26,874 nt of DNA from the IMG/VR virus record IMGVR_UViG_3300021957_005217, positions 1 through 26,874 of that record; one strand, 5' to 3'. The translations under genes were made by a program, and so were the position numbers. Positions 22,904 through 26,874 of this stretch are shown here, piece after piece. Below the pieces are notes generated by a model, which had not been told where the DNA came from, did not search any database, and saw only the letters and a list, made by a program, of their open reading frames with translations. Source of the stretch: a virus. The first letter of the stretch is position 1, and each line of letters starts with the position of its first letter.

Positions 22904-22919
22904 TAACAATAACTAAACA

Positions 22920-22957
22920 AAAAGAGAGCCAGCAGAAATGCTGGCTCCCTTTATTTA
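22920..22957. terminator. Bidirectional terminator between convergent genes
   Basis: A 9-bp stem (GAGCCAGCA 22926-22934 with TGCTGGCTC 22939-22947) capped by a GAAA tetraloop. The plus strand continues CCTTTATTT. The minus strand continues TCTCTTTTTG, a better T tract. It serves both the 705-aa gene and the minus-strand gene that ends at 22975. Confidence 0.85.
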
Positions 22958-22974
22958 TAAAGATTGGCTTTATA

Positions 22975-23343
22975 TTAACGTGATGGATTGTTACTGTAGA
23001 ATTGAGTTCTGTAGTAAACTATGCCAGCGGAAGCAGCAATAGCTGAAACTTGAGCAACGTTTGTAAGACCACGTAGAGTAACACTCTCACCAGTACCAAC
23101 TAACAGACCGTTAGCTGCGTCTGGATACTCCATGTCATATAGTGTAAGATCACCAGTAGTCTTGTTAATGATAATAACTTCTGAGCAAGGTTGGCCACCT
23201 GTAAGAGCAGGTGTAGCTGTATTTGTAAATGCAGGAATTGCAGCACCGGTAAGCATTGTCAAAGAAGTGGAGATGTTTTGATTGAATGATCTACAGATAT
23301 TGTAGTTAACATATCCGGATCCGTTATTGTAGTTATCAGCCAT
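22975..23343 (-). CDS. Small virion-type protein, minus strand (putative)
   Basis: A 122-aa protein, Asn/Thr/Ala/Gly-rich and predicted beta. Blocks are CSEVIIINKTTGDLTLYD (about 53-70) and LLVGTGESVTLRGLTNVAQVSAIAAS, followed by VYYRTQFYS at the end. This composition, with short polar loops, resembles decoration or head-fibre-type proteins of marine phages, but I cannot name a family. It is the only minus-strand gene in the right-hand module and has its own late octamer (ATTAAATA on the minus strand) 5 nt before the ATG, plus a shared terminator. Confidence 0.5.
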   Translation of the reverse strand: MADNYNNGSGYVNYNICRSFNQNISTSLTMLTGAAIPAFTNTATPALTGGQPCSEVIIINKTTGDLTLYDMEYPDAANGLLVGTGESVTLRGLTNVAQVSAIAASAGIVYYRTQFYSNNPSR

Positions 23344-23348
23344 ACATT

Positions 23349-23356
23349 TATTTAAT
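23349..23356 (-). promoter_or_regulatory. Late-type promoter, minus strand
   Basis: Reads ATTAAATA on the minus strand and ends exactly 5 nt before the ATG (complement of 23341-23343). Confidence 0.68.
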
Positions 23357-23405
23357 AGAGCTTAGCATATTTACAAGAAGTTTTATAGAGATTTTACAAC
23401 TATGT

Positions 23406-23413
23406 ATTAAATA
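23406..23413 (+). promoter_or_regulatory. Late-type promoter before the gp13-like gene
   Basis: ATTAAATA, ending exactly 5 nt before ATG 23419. No -35 box is seen. Divergent from the minus-strand late promoter 50 nt away. Confidence 0.68.
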
Positions 23414-23418
23414 ATGGT

Positions 23419-24576
23419 ATGGCAGCTTGCGAAATCACCCCTCTCTCAGCTTTTCTTTCCACCAATCTTAACAATAAGATTGATTGTTACGGGCGCTTAG
23501 GTGATCGTATGAAGAGGGCATTAGGTTATCCTCTTGTATCAGTAGAGATTCATCCTGATCAGTTGCATGAAAACATTCAGATTGCTATAGAATACTTCAC
23601 AAAGTTTGCAGGATATACAAGAGAGTATTTGATCTTTGACTCAGCTCTATATGAGACTAATAAAGGCATTCGTTTAGACATGCTCTATACTCTTGCTAAT
23701 ACTGATATGGATACTAACCGTAAGAAGATTGCTGGTACCAATCCATTAGGACCAGGTCCTGAGTTCTACGGTTCGACACCAGACATCGTCTATACAGCAC
23801 AAGCAGCTATATCAGGAACACTCTTCTCATCTAACTCAGCTCTTTCAGCAGACTTCGAAGATGGTATTGAAATTGGTGAGTTGTTTGATCACACTCTTGT
23901 AGATACACTTACAACATTTAGTGATACACTTTCCTCTACCTTTAAACCTAATAAGCGCAGAACAATAAGGACAGAAGGTAGTTGTGATGAGACTGAGCAA
24001 ACCCACTATCAGAATGCTTTTGACTATGACCTTATGGATTACAGAAAGGTTATATCAGTTACAGACTTTGAAGAAGGATCCAGTACAGGTATCAATACTC
24101 TCTTTACTATTGAGCAAACATTAGCTCAACAAACTTACTTTTCATATGCAATGGGTAACTATGGCTTTGATCTTGTATCATGGTATACAATGAAGGAATT
24201 CCTTGATACACGTGAGAAGATGCTTGCTTTGAGAAAGGATATTGTATTTGATGATAGAACCCAATACATGAAAATGTATCCACAACCTCGTAGTAATGAG
24301 CGTTTCTATGGTGTACTTGCATGTTATATTGAAAGACCTCTACGTGATCTTGTTAAAGAGCAATGGGTATATGAGTATGCATTAGCACTCTCTATGATTA
24401 CTGTTGGTAGAGTTCGTGGTAAGTTTGGTAGTGTTCAGCTTCTTGGAGGTGGTGCTCTTAACTATGACATACTTCAAGAAGGTATTGCTAAGAAAGCAGA
24501 GCTTGAAGAGACTCTTATGACTGGTGCTACATCAGGATTCGGTGATAATGATCCTATTGACTTCTTTGTTGGATAA
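23419..24576 (+). CDS. 13: gp13-like neck protein
   Basis: A 385-aa protein. The N-terminal MKRALGYPLVSVEIHPDQLH then ENIQIAIEYFTKFAGYTREY (about 31-70) fits the opening of T4-type gp13 (RxLGxPxxxVEL...Q....I..ALE.F...H). The C-terminal IERPLRDLVKEQWVYEYALA then MITVGRVRGKFGSVQLLGGG (about 301-343) matches the gp13 end, where the chain is K+xWG..L.KF..VQLPGG. gp13 with gp14 seals the filled head and joins it to the tail. It is about 75 residues longer than T4 gp13, with an insertion in the middle (about 95-200). The stop overlaps the next start by one base (TAATG). Confidence 0.75.
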   Translation: MAACEITPLSAFLSTNLNNKIDCYGRLGDRMKRALGYPLVSVEIHPDQLHENIQIAIEYFTKFAGYTREYLIFDSALYETNKGIRLDMLYTLANTDMDTNRKKIAGTNPLGPGPEFYGSTPDIVYTAQAAISGTLFSSNSALSADFEDGIEIGELFDHTLVDTLTTFSDTLSSTFKPNKRRTIRTEGSCDETEQTHYQNAFDYDLMDYRKVISVTDFEEGSSTGINTLFTIEQTLAQQTYFSYAMGNYGFDLVSWYTMKEFLDTREKMLALRKDIVFDDRTQYMKMYPQPRSNERFYGVLACYIERPLRDLVKEQWVYEYALALSMITVGRVRGKFGSVQLLGGGALNYDILQEGIAKKAELEETLMTGATSGFGDNDPIDFFVG

Positions 24577-25013
24577 TGAAAAAGAATAGTAAGTATCGTC
24601 AAGGTATATTTGTTCCAACTAACTTGGACAAGTTCATTGGCGAACGTGCTGTTTATAGATCTGGCTTAGAGTTAAAGTTTTTTCGCTTCTGTGATAACAA
24701 TGCTAATGTGTTAAAGTGGGGTTCAGAGAATATTAAGATACCATACTTCAATAAGTTAACTGGTAGAACACATAGATACCATATAGATAACTATGTCGTT
24801 ATAAGAGAAGGTGATCAAGTTACTAAGTATTGTGTAGAGATTAAACCATATAAGCAAACTCTACCACCTACAACCAAGTATAAGAAGAAGAGTAATCTTA
24901 TATACGAGCAGAAAGCTTACGTTACAAACCAGTGTAAATGGGAAGCTGCTAAGAAATATTGTGAAGGAAGAGGATATAAATTTTTAATCCTTACAGAAAG
25001 AGAGATAACATAG
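24576..25013 (+). CDS. 4: Head completion protein gp4 (nuclease-like)
   Basis: A 145-aa homologue of T4 gp4, which finishes heads after DNA packaging. Blocks in order are YRQGIFVPTNLDKFIGERAV (7-26), YRSGLELKFFRFCDNN (27-42), VLKWGSENIKIPYFNKLTGR (45-64), HRYHIDNYVV (66-75) and VEIKPYKQTLPP (86-97), then NQCKWEAAKKYCEGRGYKF (117-135). The E...D...EIKP spacing is that of a PD-(D/E)XK-type nuclease core. Length is close to T4 gp4 (about 150 aa). Placed directly after gp13 with a one-base overlap. Confidence 0.88.
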   Translation: MKKNSKYRQGIFVPTNLDKFIGERAVYRSGLELKFFRFCDNNANVLKWGSENIKIPYFNKLTGRTHRYHIDNYVVIREGDQVTKYCVEIKPYKQTLPPTTKYKKKSNLIYEQKAYVTNQCKWEAAKKYCEGRGYKFLILTEREIT

Positions 25014-25021
25014 GCTCTGGG

Positions 25022-25029
25022 CATAAATA
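25022..25029 (+). promoter_or_regulatory. Late-type promoter before gene 21
   Basis: CATAAATA, ending 5 nt before ATG 25035. The same octamer precedes the minus-strand fibre-like gene. Confidence 0.7.
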
Positions 25030-25034
25030 TATGT

Positions 25035-25700
25035 ATGTCACTTAAACTAAACCTTGTTTGTGAGAATCCTGATCTAAATGACCAATTTGAGGTTATTGAA
25101 GAGCAGACCAACAAGAACAGCCCATCTAACCTTTTTATTAAGGGACCTTATATGATGGCTGACGATGTAAACCGTAATAAGCGTGTTTACCCTCTTGATG
25201 AGCTTGAACGTGAAGTTGCCGTTTATAACGAGACTTTTGTTAAGCCTGGTCGTGCAATGGGAGAACTCAACCACCCAACTACAGCTGATGTTGACCTCGA
25301 AAGAGCTTGTCACATGGTAACCGAACTTACTCAAGATGGAAACGTCTTCTATGGTAAGTCTAAAGTACTTACTACACCTTGTGGACAAATTGTTCGCGCA
25401 TTAATCAATGATGGTGTTAAAGTTGGTATGTCTTCACGTGCTCTTGGTAGTCTTGAAGAAGGTTCTAACCATAATGTAGTACGTAACCTTAAGCTTGTTG
25501 CAGTAGATTGTGTTGCTGACCCATCCTACCCTAAAGCTTTCGTTAATGGCATCCTTGAATCTAAACAATGGGTTCTTGCTGATGATGGTAAGTATGAAGA
25601 AGCATATGAGCAGTTTGAAGAGGCTGTTGGTAAGCTTCCTAAGAAAGAAGTTGAGAAGTATCTTCTCGAAAGAATCATGGGATTCATTAACAAGATTTGA
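25035..25700 (+). CDS. 21: Prohead core protease
   Basis: A 221-aa T4-type maturation protease, which trims scaffold and capsid proteins inside the prohead. NLFIKGPYMMADDVNRNKRV then YPLDELEREV (about 33-62) is the typical N-terminal region. The catalytic His is in MGELNHPTTADVDLERA (about 76-92), the nucleophile Ser in VGMSSRALGSL (about 131-141), and the third acidic residue in VAVDCVADPSYPKAF (about 156-170). Length matches T4 gp21 (about 212 aa). It is followed by the 59-aa gene and gp22, the usual order of the prohead core genes. Confidence 0.93.
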   Translation: MSLKLNLVCENPDLNDQFEVIEEQTNKNSPSNLFIKGPYMMADDVNRNKRVYPLDELEREVAVYNETFVKPGRAMGELNHPTTADVDLERACHMVTELTQDGNVFYGKSKVLTTPCGQIVRALINDGVKVGMSSRALGSLEEGSNHNVVRNLKLVAVDCVADPSYPKAFVNGILESKQWVLADDGKYEEAYEQFEEAVGKLPKKEVEKYLLERIMGFINKI

Positions 25701-25724
25701 TTTCTAACTAAAACTAATTAAATA
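25697..25724 (+). promoter_or_regulatory. Hybrid promoter before the 59-aa core gene
   Basis: TTGATT (25697-25702, overlapping the gp21 stop), a 16-nt spacer and TAAATA (25719-25724, within ATTAAATA), 5 nt before ATG 25730. Same geometry as the cochaperonin promoter. Confidence 0.7.
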
Positions 25725-25729
25725 ACTGT

Positions 25730-25909
25730 ATGTCCGACGAACAAAAATTAGAGCCTACCAAGGAAAGCTCCACAAAAGCTAAGATTGTCAAGTTTATTGA
25801 TGCACTTTCTGACGAAAACTACGCTAGTGCGAATAAATATTTACAATCAGCTGTTGAAGATAAGTTGACAGATCGTATCCGTCAGGCAGCAGAAAAACCA
25901 CTCTTTTAA
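25730..25909 (+). CDS. Small prohead-core-type protein (59 aa)
   Basis: A 59-aa ORF beginning MSDEQKLEP and containing KIVKFIDALSDENYASANKY (about 19-38), then LQSAVEDKLTDRI. It is charged, helical, and without cysteine. It sits between gp21 and gp22 with its own promoter, where T4-like phages keep short core or scaffold partners (T4 places gp67 and gp68 before gp21). The A/L pattern with FI.AL....Y..AN.YL...V resembles small core proteins of marine T4-like phages. I rely on position and composition. The ATG is 5 nt after the late octamer, and gp22 starts 4 nt after its stop. Confidence 0.65.
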   Translation: MSDEQKLEPTKESSTKAKIVKFIDALSDENYASANKYLQSAVEDKLTDRIRQAAEKPLF

Positions 25910-25913
25910 AAAT

Positions 25914-26768
25914 ATGAACAAAGAAGAATTACCAAAAGACATCGAAGAGGTTCTCACCAATGAGAGTGTAGAAGCTATCGAGAATGCATTCAAAGAAAAG
26001 CTTGAGCTTTCTGTTGAAGCCGCCCTTACCCAACAAGATGACCTATATGCTGAGAAGCTTGAGACCCTTGTTGCAAGCATTGACAAAGACCATGCCCAAA
26101 AGATGGAGCGCCTTGTTGAAGCTGTTGATACAAACAATGCCAAGAAGCTAGCCCAAGTCATTACTAAGTATGAGACTGAGCTTAATGAAGGTGCTGTTGA
26201 ATTTAAAGAGACTCTAGTTGAGTCCATCTCCAATTACATTGAAGAGTATGTTGACGACGCAATTCCAGCAGAAGCCATCATGGAAGCTACCCGTAATAAG
26301 GAAGCTCTTAACGTACTTCACAATCTTCGCAATACACTTTCCGTTGACTCTTCCCTTATGGCAGAGAGCGTTAAGACCGCTATTGTTGAAGGTAAGACCG
26401 AGATTGATGAGCTTAAAGCTGAAATCGCTAAACTTAAAGCAAATAACGTAACCCTTACTGAAAGCTACAATGACGCTAAGAGCGCTGCTTTCCTTGAGTC
26501 TCGTACTGCTAAGTTTACTGATAAGAAAGCTGCTTATCTTAAGAAAGTTTTATCCGATAAGACTCCAAAGTTTATCGAAGAGAATTTCGAATACACCGCC
26601 CGCTTATTTGACCGTAAGGAAAAAGAGCAAATGGAAGTTATTCGTGAGGAAGCCATTAACCAACGCACTGTGAAGGTTAGTAAAGCTCCTAAACCAGTTG
26701 TTGTGGAAAAAGTTGAACCATCTACTCCGTCAAACCCTTACTTAAGTGGGTTGGATAAGATGAAGTAA
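25914..26768 (+). CDS. 22: Prohead core scaffold protein
   Basis: A 284-aa protein rich in Glu, Lys and Ala, almost entirely helical, consistent with T4 gp22 (about 269 aa), the main internal scaffold that gp21 later digests. Strong heptad-like stretches occur at about 30-110 (KLELSVEAALTQQDDLYAEK, LETLVASIDKDHAQKMERLV) and 160-195 (IDELKAEIAKLKANNVTLTE). The C-terminal third has PKFIEENFEYTARLFDRKEK, which matches the gp22 signature near the end. It follows gp21 and the small core gene and precedes the putative gp23 start. Confidence 0.9.
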   Translation: MNKEELPKDIEEVLTNESVEAIENAFKEKLELSVEAALTQQDDLYAEKLETLVASIDKDHAQKMERLVEAVDTNNAKKLAQVITKYETELNEGAVEFKETLVESISNYIEEYVDDAIPAEAIMEATRNKEALNVLHNLRNTLSVDSSLMAESVKTAIVEGKTEIDELKAEIAKLKANNVTLTESYNDAKSAAFLESRTAKFTDKKAAYLKKVLSDKTPKFIEENFEYTARLFDRKEKEQMEVIREEAINQRTVKVSKAPKPVVVEKVEPSTPSNPYLSGLDKMK

Positions 26769-26779
26769 TTCTACTTTAA

Positions 26780-26787
26780 CATAAACA
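26780..26787 (+). promoter_or_regulatory. Possible late promoter of the gp23 leader (weak)
   Basis: CATAAACA differs from the other late octamers by one core base. If used with the same geometry, transcription would start near 26793, inside the first leader hairpin, giving a leader of about 70 nt before the ATG at 26863. Hypothesis only. Confidence 0.3.
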
Positions 26788-26790
26788 ATG

Positions 26791-26831
26791 AGGTGCTAGT
26801 CACCTGAGTTACTTGGGCTTGCCCCATGAAG
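26791..26831 (+). ncRNA. Structured 5' leader of the putative capsid gene
   Basis: Hairpin 1 is AGGTG (26791-26795) with CACCT (26801-26805), loop CTAGT. Hairpin 2 is TGGG (26814-26817) with CCCA (26823-26826), loop CTTGC, possibly extended by CTT/AAG pairs. From 26833 to the ATG (26863) the sequence is unstructured and very A-rich. Neither hairpin is followed by a T tract, so they are not terminators. Possible roles are mRNA stability or translation enhancement of an abundant protein. No known riboswitch family matches by eye. Confidence 0.4.
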
Positions 26832-26862
26832 GTTGAAATACAAAAAATAGAAAATAAAAAAT

Positions 26863-26874
26863 ATGAATAAACCA
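26863..26874 (+). CDS. 23: Start of next gene, probably major capsid gp23 (partial)
   Basis: ATG AAT AAA CCA at the right edge, only four codons. The assignment rests on gene order (21, small core gene, 22, then 23 in T4-like phages) and on the long A-rich leader. No protein sequence evidence is available in the window. Confidence 0.4.

Noticed and set aside
25847-26233. Ser-rich minus-strand frame opposite gp22
   Set aside because: Composition (Ser, Leu, Ala runs) is what the reverse complement of a Glu/Lys/Ala-rich helical gene produces. No independent evidence.
26791-26845. tRNA-like or hammerhead-like RNA before the last ATG
   Set aside because: GGTTGAAATAC only faintly recalls a T-arm and has no pairing partner. 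CTGAG and GAAA do not give the CTGATGA...GAAA hammerhead core. I kept it only as an unnamed structured leader.
1-26874. CRISPR arrays, insertion sequences, integrase or attachment sites
   Set aside because: No spaced direct repeats, terminal inverted repeats, transposase or recombinase genes were seen.

Overview
This window is a piece of a low-GC, T4-like (tailed myovirus) phage genome, probably from a marine or aquatic environment. The phage identity rests on a run of T4-type virion genes at the right end: gp15-like tail completion protein, gp20 portal, gp13 neck protein, gp4 head-completion protein, gp21 prohead protease, gp22 scaffold, and the first codons of what is probably the gp23 major capsid gene. 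PhoH, a gp62-like clamp-loader subunit and a GroES-like cochaperonin agree with this. The host is not named by the sequence. The first gene encodes a secreted protein with a C-terminal PEP-CTERM sorting signal, and a large protein in the virion block is built from domains I associate with secreted proteins of Verrucomicrobiota and Planctomycetota. A host with an exosortase system from that part of the tree is therefore my best inference.

Layout. 17-670: PEP-CTERM protein, closed by a strong terminator. 732-1457 (minus): phoH. 1564-3405: queE and folE2, two steps of 7-deazaguanine (preQ0-type) synthesis, closed by a terminator. 3500-4273: P-loop kinase. 4270-4839 (minus): fibre-like protein. 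4897-9569: a six-gene, tightly overlapping operon of surface-sugar genes (GT2-type glycosyltransferase, FkbM methyltransferase, two duplicated GT7C-type glycosyltransferases, GT11-like and GT10-like fucosyltransferases). 9609-9914: small unknown protein. 9957-13192: nucleotide-sugar genes (GDP-fucose-synthase-like epimerase/reductase, a small membrane protein, a DegT-family enzyme with His where the PLP lysine is expected, and GDP-mannose 4,6-dehydratase). 13213-14980: DUF366-like protein, exostosin-like glycosyltransferase, gp62-like protein. 14999-16114: cochaperonin, an Sm/SH3-like small protein and an unknown protein. 16151-17779: iron-sulfur XPD/DinG-type helicase. 17798-26874: virion module, interrupted by a 705-aa chimeric exoprotein-like gene and a minus-strand structural-type gene.

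How the genes work together. Gmd would turn host GDP-mannose into GDP-4-keto-6-deoxymannose. From there the epimerase/reductase gives GDP-L-fucose, or, if the DegT enzyme is a ColD-type 3-dehydratase, the same reductase could complete GDP-colitose. The fucosyltransferase-like and other glycosyltransferases would place the sugar on a host-surface or virion glycan. QueE, FolE2 and possibly the DUF366 protein point to 7-deazaguanine DNA or RNA modification, though the other pathway enzymes are not in this window.

The most striking non-coding signal is promoter placement. A sigma70-like promoter (TTGAnn, 16 nt, TATAAT or close) lies 6-12 nt before seven start codons, two of them GTG. A T4-late-like octamer ending in TAAATA lies exactly 5 nt before seven others. 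Both geometries place transcription starts on or next to the start codon, so most first genes of transcripts are predicted to be leaderless. I saw no clear Shine-Dalgarno sequence before the starts I inspected. No tRNA, rRNA, CRISPR array, insertion sequence or integrase was seen, and no stretch over 300 bases lacks a gene.
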